This document shows, in pieces, positions 45,491 through 54,565 of a DNA stretch of 64,000 nt (its first letter is position 1; the number at the start of each line of letters is the position of its first letter). Made by a program: the position numbers and the translations under genes. The DNA comes from RUG343 sp964486215 (GTDB lineage Bacteria; Bacillota_I; Bacilli_A; RF39; UBA660): NCBI GenBank assembly GCA_964486215.1, contig CAZALI010000001.1, positions 1-64,000 on the forward strand. Reading direction: 5' to 3'. The notes beneath the pieces were generated by a model. The model was given only the letters and a program-made list of their open reading frames with translations, did not search any database and was not told where the DNA came from.

Positions 45491-46324
45491 ATGAGGGGAC
45501 AAATTGTTAGAATAATTAGTGATTTACACTATGTAAAATATAATGAAGAAGTGTTTCCTTGTAAATGTAGAGGTTTGATTAAACATGAACATATTACTCC
45601 AGTAGTGGGGGATTATGTTCTTTTTGATAGTGAAAAATTGTTAATAGAAAAAATTTTAGATAGAAAGAATATCTTTTCTAGACCAAAAGTTAGTAATATA
45701 GATCAAGCTTTTATTATTACTAGTATGGTAGTACCAGACTTTTCACTTAATTTACTTGATAAGTTAATAATATTAATGGAACTTCACAAAGTAAAACCAA
45801 TTATTGTGATTAGTAAAAGCGATTTAGTTTCTGATATGAGTGAATATGAAAAGATATTTGATTATTATAGATCTATTGGTTATACAGTAATTTATAATTA
45901 TGAAGAAGATAAAATGAAAGAATTATTAAAAGATAAGACGTCTGTTATTACTGGACAAACTGGTGCTGGTAAATCAACTCTTTTAAATAGACTTGATTCT
46001 ACATTTAATATTATGACTGGTGAAGTATCAGAAGCTCTTGGTAGAGGAAAACATACTACTAGGGAAGTTTCTATGTATGAATTATATGGTGGAGAAGTTA
46101 TTGATACTCCAGGTTTTTCAGCATTAGATTTTAGTGATTATTCTAAAGAAGAAATTAGAGATGCTTTTGTTGAATTTAAGAAATATAAATGTGAATATAA
46201 TGATTGTATGCATATTAATACAGATAATTGTGGTGTATATCAAGCTCTTATAGATAATAATATATTGAAGAGTAGATATGATAATTATCTAAAATTTATA
46301 GGAGATGATAATAATGAAAGTTAG
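45491..46324 (+). CDS. rsgA: Ribosome small subunit GTPase RsgA
   Basis: 277 aa. OB domain, circularly permuted GTPase (SKSD before GQTGAGKSTLLN, then DTPGFS), and a C-terminal zinc region CEYNDCMHINTDNCGVYQAL. It tests maturing 30S subunits. RBS caggagg. It follows prkC, as in Bacillus. Confidence 0.96.
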   Translation: MRGQIVRIISDLHYVKYNEEVFPCKCRGLIKHEHITPVVGDYVLFDSEKLLIEKILDRKNIFSRPKVSNIDQAFIITSMVVPDFSLNLLDKLIILMELHKVKPIIVISKSDLVSDMSEYEKIFDYYRSIGYTVIYNYEEDKMKELLKDKTSVITGQTGAGKSTLLNRLDSTFNIMTGEVSEALGRGKHTTREVSMYELYGGEVIDTPGFSALDFSDYSKEEIRDAFVEFKKYKCEYNDCMHINTDNCGVYQALIDNNILKSRYDNYLKFIGDDNNES

Positions 46325-46943
46325 TGCTTCTTTTTTAAGTAGTAATAATCCACCTAAAGATATTAGTTTATTAAATAACACTGATGTAGATTATATACAT
46401 GTAGATATTATGGATGGGAAATTTGTTAAACAAAAGACTATGCCATTTAGAGAGATGAAAAACATTTACAAGTATACTGATAAGCGATTAGATGTTCATT
46501 TAATGGTTAGTGATCCAGAGAAGTATATAGAAAATTATGCTAGTCTAAATACTGAGTATATTACTATTCATGTAGAAATACTTGGTGATATTAGTAAATA
46601 TATTAAGATGATAAAATCTTATGGTATAAAAGCAGGTCTTGCGATAAAACCTAATACTAATGTCAGAGATATTATTCCATATTTACCATATATTGATTTA
46701 ATACTTGTCATGAGTGTTGAACCTGGTGAGGGTGGACAAGAGTTTATTCCTGATAGTGAAGATAAAATAAAGGAAATAAGAAAATTATTTGATGAATATA
46801 ATATACATGATGTAGTTTTAAATGTAGATGGTGGAGTTAATGATACTACTATTGATAAGTGTCATTTATGTGATATAGTTACTGCTGGTAGTTATATTCT
46901 AAGTAGTGATAATTTTCAAGAAAAGATAGATAGTTTAAGATAA
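46314..46943 (+). CDS. rpe: Ribulose-phosphate 3-epimerase
   Basis: 209 aa TIM barrel: VDYIHVDIMDGKFV, LDVHLMVSDPEKYI, ILVMSVEPGEGGQEFIP and NVDGGVNDTTI. It interconverts ribulose-5-P and xylulose-5-P in the pentose phosphate path. ATG 46314 is preferred to an ATG three codons earlier because AGGAG then has normal spacing. Overlaps rsgA by 11 bp. Confidence 0.95.
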   Translation: MKVSASFLSSNNPPKDISLLNNTDVDYIHVDIMDGKFVKQKTMPFREMKNIYKYTDKRLDVHLMVSDPEKYIENYASLNTEYITIHVEILGDISKYIKMIKSYGIKAGLAIKPNTNVRDIIPYLPYIDLILVMSVEPGEGGQEFIPDSEDKIKEIRKLFDEYNIHDVVLNVDGGVNDTTIDKCHLCDIVTAGSYILSSDNFQEKIDSLR

Positions 46944-46978
46944 TTTTGTTATAATAAGAATAATAGAGGGGTGATTTT

Positions 46979-47836
46979 ATGAATAATGAACCTAATAATA
47001 CAAATAATGTTAATAATACTAATAGTTCTACTACTAGTAATATTAATAATACTGATAATGTGAATACTAATACTAGTACTGTTAATACAACAACTACTAA
47101 TCATGTAGCAACTACTAGTGCTCCTAATATTAATCCAGCTATTAGTAATATAAAAGATTCTCAAAGTATTAATACTAGTGCTTTTGCTAAAAGTGATGGA
47201 CCAAGAATAGAGACTGAGAGTTCTCCTGCAACAACAATTAATGCTTCTGCATATACTGCTACTAATAAGAAAGAAAAGAAAACTGCTAATGTAGAGGAGA
47301 AGCCTGCTAAGAGTAAAGCCGGAGTAATAATCTTTTTAATATTATTAATGGGTTTTGTTATATTCTTACCTAATATTACTAAACTAGTTGGTAGCTTAAA
47401 TAATGGCGTTAATAATGAAAATGTTACTACTGGTGAACTTAGATGTAGTCTTAAGAAAACTACTGATAATTTTGATATTACTTATGAACAGAATATTCCA
47501 TTTAAGGATAATGAGTTAGAGTCATTAAAATTTATTACTACTACTAAAGGTGATGTAACTAAAGATAAAAATGAATTAGAAGACTTAGATGCTACTTGTA
47601 ATAAATTAAGTGAATTGGCTTCTGAGATTAAAGGAATGGAAGTTAATTGTGAATTTGCTGGAGATAAGATGATAGAGACACATAATATTGAGTATAATGA
47701 TCTTGACTTAAGTGCTATGAAATCAGCTTATACTGAAACTGGTGGTACTGCTCCTGAATTTACTTATAGAGATAATATTGACGATGTACAGAAACAACTT
47801 CAAGCTGTTGGTTATAAATGTAAAAAGATAAAATAG
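46979..47836 (+). CDS. Asn/Thr-rich single-pass membrane protein
   Basis: 285 aa. The first ~60 residues are almost only Asn, Thr and Ser (low complexity), then a charged linker, one membrane segment near 110-130 (AGVIIFLILLMGFVIFLPNI), and an outside domain of ~150 residues with four Cys (LRCSL, DATCN, EVNCEF, YKCKK) that could form two disulfides. Function unknown. gaggggtg RBS. Followed by a weak terminator (GAG...CTC with T run). Confidence 0.7.
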   Translation: MNNEPNNTNNVNNTNSSTTSNINNTDNVNTNTSTVNTTTTNHVATTSAPNINPAISNIKDSQSINTSAFAKSDGPRIETESSPATTINASAYTATNKKEKKTANVEEKPAKSKAGVIIFLILLMGFVIFLPNITKLVGSLNNGVNNENVTTGELRCSLKKTTDNFDITYEQNIPFKDNELESLKFITTTKGDVTKDKNELEDLDATCNKLSELASEIKGMEVNCEFAGDKMIETHNIEYNDLDLSAMKSAYTETGGTAPEFTYRDNIDDVQKQLQAVGYKCKKIK

Positions 47837-47894
47837 GAGTCTAATTTGGCTCTTTTTTTATTTTGTGATATAATACTTCTTATAGGAGAGATTT

Positions 47895-48533
47895 ATGGAG
47901 TCGATAAATAAATTTGTAGTTAAAAATATTTTTAATATAATTTGTATTTCTCTAATTATGATTTTTATCGGTATATATATGTTAAAACCTATAATTAATG
48001 AGAGTACTACTATTAAGATTGATGATAAAGATAAAGCTGTTAAGAGCTCTATTATATTAGATGTACAGACTAAACGTGTTACAGCAGTTAAGAAAGCTGC
48101 TATAGCTAAACAGAAAGCTGCGGAAGAAAAGAAACAGCAAGAAGCTAAAGTTGAAGAAGAGGCACCTAAGTTAGAGCCTACAGTTCAAGCTCGTGAAGAA
48201 AATGTTTTATCTGCTGGTAGTGGAAGAGTTACATATTATTCATTAAATGGTGGAAATGTAGCTTGTGGAATACCTACTACTAATAGTTTGTATCATGATG
48301 CTAAGTATGGTAATGTTAGAGGATTAGCTGCTGGAAGTGAATTTCCTTGTGGTACTATTATCAACATAGATGGTGCTGGTATGGGTAGCTTTACTGGAAT
48401 AGTAATTGATAGAGGTGGAGCTATTGGTATGGGTAGACGTAATATGTTTGATATATTAGTAAACAATGATTCTATTGCTTATCAGTATGGAGTTAGTCAA
48501 GTAACATATAAAGTTTTAAGAATGGGATTTTAA
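47895..48533 (+). CDS. Secreted/anchored double-psi beta-barrel (3D/RlpA-like) protein
   Basis: 212 aa. N-terminal membrane helix (IFNIICISLIMIFIGIYML), Lys/Ala/Glu coiled coil (~60-100), then GRVTYYSLNGG...ACGIPTTN...LAAGSEFPCGTIINIDG...FTGIVIDRGGAIGMGRRNMFDILV. The end motif (Asp-Arg-Gly-Gly, FDILV) is that of 3D/DPBB folds linked to peptidoglycan cleavage. Two Cys probably form a disulfide. Likely acts in the cell wall. Followed by a duplicated terminator. Confidence 0.78.
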   Translation: MESINKFVVKNIFNIICISLIMIFIGIYMLKPIINESTTIKIDDKDKAVKSSIILDVQTKRVTAVKKAAIAKQKAAEEKKQQEAKVEEEAPKLEPTVQAREENVLSAGSGRVTYYSLNGGNVACGIPTTNSLYHDAKYGNVRGLAAGSEFPCGTIINIDGAGMGSFTGIVIDRGGAIGMGRRNMFDILVNNDSIAYQYGVSQVTYKVLRMGF

Positions 48534-48547
48534 TTACCATTCTTTTT
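48521..48547 (+). terminator. Intrinsic terminator with a stop in the loop
   Basis: AATGG / CCATT with the stop TAA (48531-48533) inside the loop and TTTTTT after it. It is the first copy of a direct duplication. Confidence 0.7.
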
Positions 48548-48584
48548 TGTATTGGGGATTTTAATTACCATTCTTTTTTTGTAT
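48524..48584 (+). repeat. Direct duplication of a gene end plus terminator
   Basis: GGGATTTTAATTACCATTC and the T run occur at about 48524-48551 and again at about 48555-48584, one T longer in the second copy. The copy carries the last codon, stop and terminator 3' arm but lacks the full 5' arm. Confidence 0.85.
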
Positions 48585-48603
48585 AATAAATATTGGTGAT
48601 AAA

Positions 48604-50757
48604 ATGCGTGAAGATATAATTGAACAAATTAGTAAAGATTTAAATATTAGTAATAAACAAGTTAGTACAGTACTTGAATTATTTAGTGAGGGAAATACTA
48701 TTCCTTTTATTGCTAGATACAGAAAAGAGGCTACTGGTGGACTTGATGAAGAAGCAATTAAAAGTATAGGAGATGTCTATACTTATCAAGAAAATTTATT
48801 AAAAAGAAAAGAAGATGTTATTAGACTTATAGATGAAAAAGGTCTACTTACTGATGAATTGAAAGATAATATACTTAAATGTACTAAATTAGTAGAAGTG
48901 GAAGATTTATATAGACCATATAAAGAGAAAAAGAAGACTAAGGCAACTGAAGCTATTAAGATGGGATTAGAGCCTATGGCTAAGATAATGATGTCTTTTC
49001 CTACTACTGGTAATATTCATGATTTAACTAAGAAATATGTTAAAGATAATTTAGATGAAGATAAATGTATTGAAGGATCTAAATATATAATAGCTGAATG
49101 GATTAGTGATAATGCAGTATATAGAAAGTGGATTAGAAGTTATTTTTATAAGAATGGTGTAATTGTATCTAAAAAGACAAAAGATGCGAAAGATGAAGCT
49201 AAAACATATGAAATGTACTATGAATATAGTGAAGCTGTTAAGTATATAAAGCCTCATAGAATATTAGCTATTAATAGAGGAGAAGCAGAAAAAGTACTAA
49301 ATATTAGTATTGATGTAGAAAAAGAAGATATTATTGATTATTTAAATAAAAAGATAATTAAAAATGAAAATAGTTTTGTAGTTAGTTATGTAAAAGAAGC
49401 TATAGAAGATGCTTATAAGAGATTAATTGGTCCTTCTGTTGAGAGAGAAGTTAGAAGTGATTTAACTGAGAAAGGTGAAGAAGCTGCGATTGACAACTTT
49501 GGTAAAAACTTGGAAGCTCTTTTACTTACTCCTCCTATGAAGGAGAAGGTAATACTTGCTTTTGATCCAGGATTTGTAAATGGATGTAAACTGGCTGTTA
49601 TTGACAAAACTGGTAAATATTTAGATTCTACGGTTATTAAACCTTTCTTAAAAGGAAAGGAAGATGCTTTACGTGAAGTATCTCAGAAGACAGTAGTTGA
49701 TTTAGTTAAAAAATACAATGTAGATATTATTGCGATAGGTAATGGAACTGCATCTCGTGAGAGTGAAAAATTCTGTGCAGATATGATAAGAGAATATAAA
49801 CTAACCTGCAAATACATTATTGTTAGTGAAGCAGGAGCATCTATTTACTCAGCTAGTGATGTAGCAATTGAAGAATTTCCGGATTTAGCTGTTGAAAAGA
49901 GAAGTGCTGTTAGTATTGGCAGACGTTGTCAAGATCCACTTGCGGAACTTGTAAAGATACCACCTGATGGTATTGGAGTAGGCTTATATCAGCATGATGT
50001 ACAAAAATCAAAATTATCTACTTCGCTTGACTTTGTAGTAGAAAAGTGTGTTAACAGTGTAGGTGTAAATATAAATACAGCCTCTCGTTCACTTTTAAAA
50101 TATGTTTCTGGTATTACTAAAAAGGCAATTGATAAGATAATTGAGTATAGAGAATCTACTGGTAAGATTAAATCTAGAGAAGAAATAAAAAAGAAAAAGA
50201 TATTAACAGATAAAGCTTATGAACAAGCAATTGGTTTTTTAAGAATAGCTGATGGTGATAATATACTTGATTCTACAGCTATACATCCAGAGAGTTATGA
50301 TGTGGCTTTAAAATTACTTGATAAGATTAATTGTAGTTTAAATGATATTGGTGGCGATACTATTAAAGAGAAACTAGGTAAAATAGATGTTACTAGTATG
50401 TCTAAAGAATTAGGTACCGATACTTATACTTTGGAAGATGTTATGACTAGTTTAAAGAAACCTAATTTAGATCCTAGAGACGAGATGCCTCAACCAATAT
50501 TAAAAAGTGATGTACTTGACATTAAAGATTTAAAAATAGGAGATAAACTTCAAGGTACTGTTAGAAATGTAGTAGACTTTGGTTTATTTATAGATATTGG
50601 ACTACATAATGATGGACTAGCTCATATTAGTAAGTTATCAAATCAATATATAAAACATCCAAGTGATTTATTTAGTGTTGGAGATATAGTTGATTGTTAT
50701 GTAGATGATATATCTATTGAAAAAGAAAAAGTAAGTTTAAGCTTACTGCCTAGATAA
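48604..50757 (+). CDS. tex: Tex family RNA-binding transcription accessory protein
   Basis: 717 aa. N-terminal Tex helices with EGNTIPFIARYRKEATGGLDE, the YqgF-like fold (LAFDPGFVNGCKLAVID), helix-hairpin-helix (SVGVNINTASRSLLKYVSGITKKAI) and a C-terminal S1 domain (GTVRNVVDFGLFIDIGLHNDGLAHIS). It is a conserved nucleic-acid binding protein; the precise role differs by species. Own transcription unit with a terminator at its stop. Confidence 0.95.
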   Translation: MREDIIEQISKDLNISNKQVSTVLELFSEGNTIPFIARYRKEATGGLDEEAIKSIGDVYTYQENLLKRKEDVIRLIDEKGLLTDELKDNILKCTKLVEVEDLYRPYKEKKKTKATEAIKMGLEPMAKIMMSFPTTGNIHDLTKKYVKDNLDEDKCIEGSKYIIAEWISDNAVYRKWIRSYFYKNGVIVSKKTKDAKDEAKTYEMYYEYSEAVKYIKPHRILAINRGEAEKVLNISIDVEKEDIIDYLNKKIIKNENSFVVSYVKEAIEDAYKRLIGPSVEREVRSDLTEKGEEAAIDNFGKNLEALLLTPPMKEKVILAFDPGFVNGCKLAVIDKTGKYLDSTVIKPFLKGKEDALREVSQKTVVDLVKKYNVDIIAIGNGTASRESEKFCADMIREYKLTCKYIIVSEAGASIYSASDVAIEEFPDLAVEKRSAVSIGRRCQDPLAELVKIPPDGIGVGLYQHDVQKSKLSTSLDFVVEKCVNSVGVNINTASRSLLKYVSGITKKAIDKIIEYRESTGKIKSREEIKKKKILTDKAYEQAIGFLRIADGDNILDSTAIHPESYDVALKLLDKINCSLNDIGGDTIKEKLGKIDVTSMSKELGTDTYTLEDVMTSLKKPNLDPRDEMPQPILKSDVLDIKDLKIGDKLQGTVRNVVDFGLFIDIGLHNDGLAHISKLSNQYIKHPSDLFSVGDIVDCYVDDISIEKEKVSLSLLPR

Positions 50758-50779
50758 AGATTTTCTTTATCTTTTTTTA
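50753..50779 (+). terminator. Terminator including the tex stop
   Basis: GATAAAGA / TCTTTATC with the stop TAA (50755-50757) in the 5' arm, then TTTTTTT. Confidence 0.8.
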
Positions 50780-50887
50780 TTCAGAAAGTATCGAAAAGTA
50801 GTTTGCAAAATTGATATTATATGTTACTATATAAACTATATACATTTTAGATATTACTAATATTATTACAAGGATGGGAGGTATGGT

Positions 50888-51790
50888 ATGAATAATATTG
50901 AAGTAACTAGTGTAAACATTATTGGAAATTTAATTTATGAGGTTAGAGGGAAACAGGTAATGTTGGCTTCTGATTTAGCAAAACTTTATGAATGCAAAAA
51001 TGGAACTAAGTCTATTAATTTAGCTGTTAGTAGAAATATTGATAGATTTCCAAGTGATTTTTATTTTCAATTAACATCGGAAGAATATAACAACTTGAAG
51101 TTTCAAATTGAAACTTCAAGTTTAAATAATGAGCATGGTGGTGTTAGAAAGTTGCCATATGTATTTACAGAACAAGGCGTAGCTATGCTTGCAACTGTTT
51201 TAAAAACAGAGGTGGCTTCTCAAATGAGTATATCTATAATGAGAGCTTTTGTAGTTATGCGTAAATATGTTTCTCAAACTTTGTTGGAACAGAAATACAT
51301 AAATAATCAAGTCGTTATAAATACAAAAAATATTAGACAATTACAACGGTCATTAAATAAATTGGAAAAAGAGAAAAAAGTAAATGAAATTTATTTTAAC
51401 GGACAAATATTTGATGCATATTCAAAAATATATGATATATTTAAAAGAGCTAAAAAGAAGCTTATAGTAATTGATGCATATGCAGATGTTTCGTTGTTGA
51501 ATATTATAAAGAAATTTAATATAGACATTTTGATTATTACTAGGAATAATAATCTTTTAACCAAACAAGATATAGATAAATATAATGAACAGTATCATAA
51601 CTTGAAAATTGTCTTTATTGATACTTTTCATGATAGATATTTTATTTTGGATGATAGAGAATGTTATCATTGTGGTACTAGTATTAACAGAATTGGTCAT
51701 AAAACCTTTTCTATTAATTTAATAGGAGATAAAGATGTTTGCGATAATTTGATTAATAAAGTTGGGCAAATTACTAAAACAAATGATTGA
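50888..51790 (+). CDS. ORF6N-domain protein with a PLD-like C-terminal domain
   Basis: 300 aa. N terminus is an ORF6N domain: VRGKQVMLASDLAKLYE..., NIDRFPSDFYFQLTSEE, RKLPYVFTEQGVAMLATVLKTEVA, found in phage and mobile-element DNA-binding proteins. A coiled-coil joins it to a PLD-like half: FKRAKKKLIVIDAYAD and FHDRYFILDDRECYHCGTSINRIG (HDR motif). Uses codons rare nearby (CGG, many TTG). It stands alone between core genes with its own putative promoter (TTGCAA and TACTAT). Probably a mobile gain; a defence or regulatory role is inference. Confidence 0.85.
   Translation: MNNIEVTSVNIIGNLIYEVRGKQVMLASDLAKLYECKNGTKSINLAVSRNIDRFPSDFYFQLTSEEYNNLKFQIETSSLNNEHGGVRKLPYVFTEQGVAMLATVLKTEVASQMSISIMRAFVVMRKYVSQTLLEQKYINNQVVINTKNIRQLQRSLNKLEKEKKVNEIYFNGQIFDAYSKIYDIFKRAKKKLIVIDAYADVSLLNIIKKFNIDILIITRNNNLLTKQDIDKYNEQYHNLKIVFIDTFHDRYFILDDRECYHCGTSINRIGHKTFSINLIGDKDVCDNLINKVGQITKTND
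51092..51122. repeat. Perfect 31-bp inverted repeat inside the ORF6N gene
   Basis: AACTTGAAGTTTCAA, one central A, then TTGAAACTTCAAGTT: 15-bp arms with no mismatch. It lies in the loop before the conserved LPYVFTEQG block and would form a stable hairpin in DNA or mRNA. Confidence 0.95.
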
Positions 51791-51834
51791 ATGATTAATA
51801 TTTGTTTGATAAACTAAATTTTGGAGGATTATGT

Positions 51835-52293
51835 ATGAGTAGAGGATTTGAAATATGTAGAGGATTTGAAGATAAGAATATTAATTTGCCAGTTAGAAAG
51901 ACTGCTAAAAGTGCAGGATATGATATAGAGGCAGCTGAGGATATAGTTATACCTAAGTTTAGTTTAGGAGTAAAACCAGTACTTATTCCTACAGGATTAA
52001 AAGCTTATATGGAAGATGATGAAGTATTATACCTGTATAATAGAAGTTCTAATCCTAAGAAGAAAGGTTTAATACTTGCCAATTCTGTTGGAGTAATAGA
52101 TAGTGACTATTATGGTAATCCTGATAATGATGGTCATATTATGTTTGCTTTTTATAATGTAGGAGAAGAAGATATTTTAATTAAAAAAGGTGAAGCTATA
52201 GGACAAGGAGTATTTTCTAAATACTTAGTTACAGATAATGATAATGCTAGTGGTGAAAGAATGGGTGGATTTGGATCTACTGATAATAAGTAA
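51835..52293 (+). CDS. dut: dUTP diphosphatase
   Basis: 152 aa trimeric type. RKTAKSAGYDIEAAED (motif 1), YNRSSNPKKKGLILANSVGVIDSDYYGNPDNDGHIMFAFYN (motifs 2-3), GQGVF (4) and the glycine-rich ERMGGFGST C terminus (5). It removes dUTP and supplies dUMP. ATG 51835 follows ttggagg. Confidence 0.94.
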   Translation: MSRGFEICRGFEDKNINLPVRKTAKSAGYDIEAAEDIVIPKFSLGVKPVLIPTGLKAYMEDDEVLYLYNRSSNPKKKGLILANSVGVIDSDYYGNPDNDGHIMFAFYNVGEEDILIKKGEAIGQGVFSKYLVTDNDNASGERMGGFGSTDNK

Positions 52294-52319
52294 AAAAGGC
52301 TTTTTAAAAGCCTTTTTTT
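52291..52319. terminator. Bidirectional terminator between dut and the RNHCP gene
   Basis: AAAAAAGGCTTTT / AAAAGCCTTTTTTT, nearly a full palindrome. The minus-strand gene ends at 52304 within it. Confidence 0.85.
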
Positions 52320-52609
52320 GATAATTCTAATATTTCATCATAATTGTCATCTTTTGCCATAATATTTTTATGTATTTGATGACACTTTTCACATTTATAA
52401 ATAATTTTATAAGTATCTTTAAATTTTTCTATACCAATTGGTTTTAGTAATCCAAGACATGTATTTTGTCTATCTCCTGGATTTATGTCAACATGCTTTG
52501 AATAGAGGCAGTATGGGCAATGATCACGAGAAGAATAATTTAGTTTATCTACGTGTCTGCCACAGTGTTCACAAGTAAATTCTTCATCTACTTCAGTAAA
52601 TGTTTTCAT
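52304..52609 (-). CDS. RNHCP-domain zinc protein
   Basis: 101 aa. FTCEHCGRHV, RDHCPYCLYSKHVD, GDRQNTCLGLLKPIG and YKCEKCHQIHKN contain the Cys/His pairs of the RNHCP family, a small zinc-ribbon-like domain of unknown function. ATG 52609 with aggtgat upstream is preferred over an ATG 18 bases earlier. Single-gene unit. Confidence 0.88.
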   Translation of the reverse strand: MKTFTEVDEEFTCEHCGRHVDKLNYSSRDHCPYCLYSKHVDINPGDRQNTCLGLLKPIGIEKFKDTYKIIYKCEKCHQIHKNIMAKDDNYDEILELSKKGF

Positions 52610-52682
52610 ATAATCACCTATATTCATAATAACATATTTTGTGTTAAGAGTTAATTTTTGATATAATATTTATGGTGATAAT

Positions 52683-53819
52683 ATGAAATATGGCTTAGTA
52701 CTTGCAGGTGGAGGAACTAAAGGTTCTTATCAAGTTGGTGCTTTAATCGCATTAAAAGAAATGAAGATAAATATAGGAGCTGTTTCAGGATCTTCTATTG
52801 GATCTATAAATGCGGCTTTATTTGTACAAGGAGATACTATGTTACTTAGAGATCTTTATAGTAATATAGAGATGCATGATATTTTAAAATTAAGTGATAA
52901 GAATGCTTTAAAGAATACTGATACATTACTTAGTAAAGATAATGTTAAAAGTATGATTAAAGAATATATTGATAATAAAGGTATTTCTAATGAGCCATTA
53001 AGAAATTTATTAAATAAATATGTTGATATAGATAAAATATATAAATCCAAAATAGATTTTGGTCTTATGACTTTTGATTTAGAGAAGAAAGAAGGCCTTG
53101 ATTTATTTAAAGAAGATATTCCTAGAGATAAGTTTATTGATTATTTATTAGCTAGTTCATGCTTTCCGGTATTTAAACCTCAAACTATTGGCAATAAGAA
53201 GTTTTTAGATGGTGGATTATATGATAATATACCTATTAATATGGTAACAAAGAGAGGCTATAAAAAAATAATCATTATAGACTTATCTGGTGTTGGTTTC
53301 TTTAAGAGAAGTATAGATAAAGATGCTTATATAAAAGTTATTAAACCAAAAGAAGATTTAGGTAGTGTATTTGAATTTGATAAAAAACTAATTAATAGAA
53401 ATATATATTATGGATACTTAGATACTTTAAAAGCATTTAATAAGCTTATGGGTGAGAGATTCTATTTTAAACCTAACGAGTATTTTAAATTATTAAAGAG
53501 ATATGGTGTTAGTAATACTTTAAATTTAGAAGAAGCTGGAGTAATATATAAACTTGATAAATTTAAGATATGGAAAGCTGATGAATTTATTGAAACTGTT
53601 TTAAGTAATTATAAAAGAGAGAGAAAAGAATACGATAAAGTAAAAGCATCTAAACCTAATCTAAAAAATATTAAAGCTATTCTTAATAAAGGATTAGGAG
53701 TATCTTTATGTATGGATATTAATAATAATTATCCGATGATATTAAATACTTATGGTGGTTTATTTAGTAATTATATTAAAGTATCTAAAATAATAGATGA
53801 AATTATTAGTAATGAATAA
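52683..53819 (+). CDS. Patatin-like phospholipase
   Basis: 378 aa. Oxyanion loop AGGGTKGSYQVG, nucleophile motif GSSIG (SGSSIGSIN) and catalytic Asp in LDGGLYDNIP form the Ser-Asp dyad. The C-terminal ~180 residues are helical and unassigned. No signal peptide. It probably hydrolyses lipid acyl chains inside the cell. Single gene before scpAB. Confidence 0.92.
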   Translation: MKYGLVLAGGGTKGSYQVGALIALKEMKINIGAVSGSSIGSINAALFVQGDTMLLRDLYSNIEMHDILKLSDKNALKNTDTLLSKDNVKSMIKEYIDNKGISNEPLRNLLNKYVDIDKIYKSKIDFGLMTFDLEKKEGLDLFKEDIPRDKFIDYLLASSCFPVFKPQTIGNKKFLDGGLYDNIPINMVTKRGYKKIIIIDLSGVGFFKRSIDKDAYIKVIKPKEDLGSVFEFDKKLINRNIYYGYLDTLKAFNKLMGERFYFKPNEYFKLLKRYGVSNTLNLEEAGVIYKLDKFKIWKADEFIETVLSNYKRERKEYDKVKASKPNLKNIKAILNKGLGVSLCMDINNNYPMILNTYGGLFSNYIKVSKIIDEIISNE

Positions 53820-53851
53820 TATGATATAATGTAATAGTTAGGTGTGATTAA

Positions 53852-54565
53852 ATGTTAGACTTTAAGATTAATGAATTTGAAGGTCCATTAGATTTATTAC
53901 TTCATTTAATTAAAGTAAATGAAATGGATATAATGGATATTAAAATAGAAGAGATAACTAAACAGTACATAGATTATATTGATTCACAAGAAAAATTAAA
54001 TATAGAAGTGGCTTCTGAGTATTTAGTTATGGCTAGTGAATTGATTGAAATTAAGTCTAAATTATTATTACCTAGTAATACTTTAGATGAGGATGAAGAA
54101 GAAGAGGTAGATCCAAGAGAAGAATTAGTAGAAAAGTTACTTGAATATGAAGCATATAAGAAACTAAGTGATGTTTTAGTTAAAAAGAACGAAGATAGAA
54201 GTTCTTTCTATACTAAGTTACCTGAGAATTTTAGTAATTATGCTAGTGAAGAAGCTATTTCAAATAATGGAGATATTGATGAATTAGTAGAAGCTTTTAA
54301 AGTATTCTTAGATAGAAAAAGTAAAAGTAAACCTCTTAAGACTAAAGTTACTATTAAAGAAGTTAGCGTTAGTGGTAGATGTATAGAGATTAGGAAAGCA
54401 TTAAAGAAAAATAAAAAAGTATCTTTCTTTAGTTTATTTACTTATGATACTAAAGAATATATAGTTGCGACTTTTTTAGCTGTATTAGAGATGGCTAAAG
54501 AAGGAGAACTTACTATTAAACAGAAAGATGCTTTTGGAGATATTATAGTGGAGAGTGTCAAATGA
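53852..54565 (+). CDS. scpA: Condensin subunit ScpA
   Basis: 237 aa kleisin: FEGPLDLLLHLIKVNEMDIMDIKIEEITKQYIDYI and ASEYLVMASELIEIKSKLLLP at the N terminus, C-terminal winged helix. With ScpB it bridges SMC to condense and segregate the chromosome. Overlaps scpB by 4 bp. Confidence 0.95.
   Translation: MLDFKINEFEGPLDLLLHLIKVNEMDIMDIKIEEITKQYIDYIDSQEKLNIEVASEYLVMASELIEIKSKLLLPSNTLDEDEEEEVDPREELVEKLLEYEAYKKLSDVLVKKNEDRSSFYTKLPENFSNYASEEAISNNGDIDELVEAFKVFLDRKSKSKPLKTKVTIKEVSVSGRCIEIRKALKKNKKVSFFSLFTYDTKEYIVATFLAVLEMAKEGELTIKQKDAFGDIIVESVK

Noticed and set aside
46949..47164. Minus-strand Ile/Ser-rich frame
   Set aside because: Antisense to the Asn/Thr-rich coding region; composition explains the open frame.
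50888..51790. Prophage remnant
   Set aside because: Only one phage-type gene is present; no integrase, structural genes or attachment repeats flank it.
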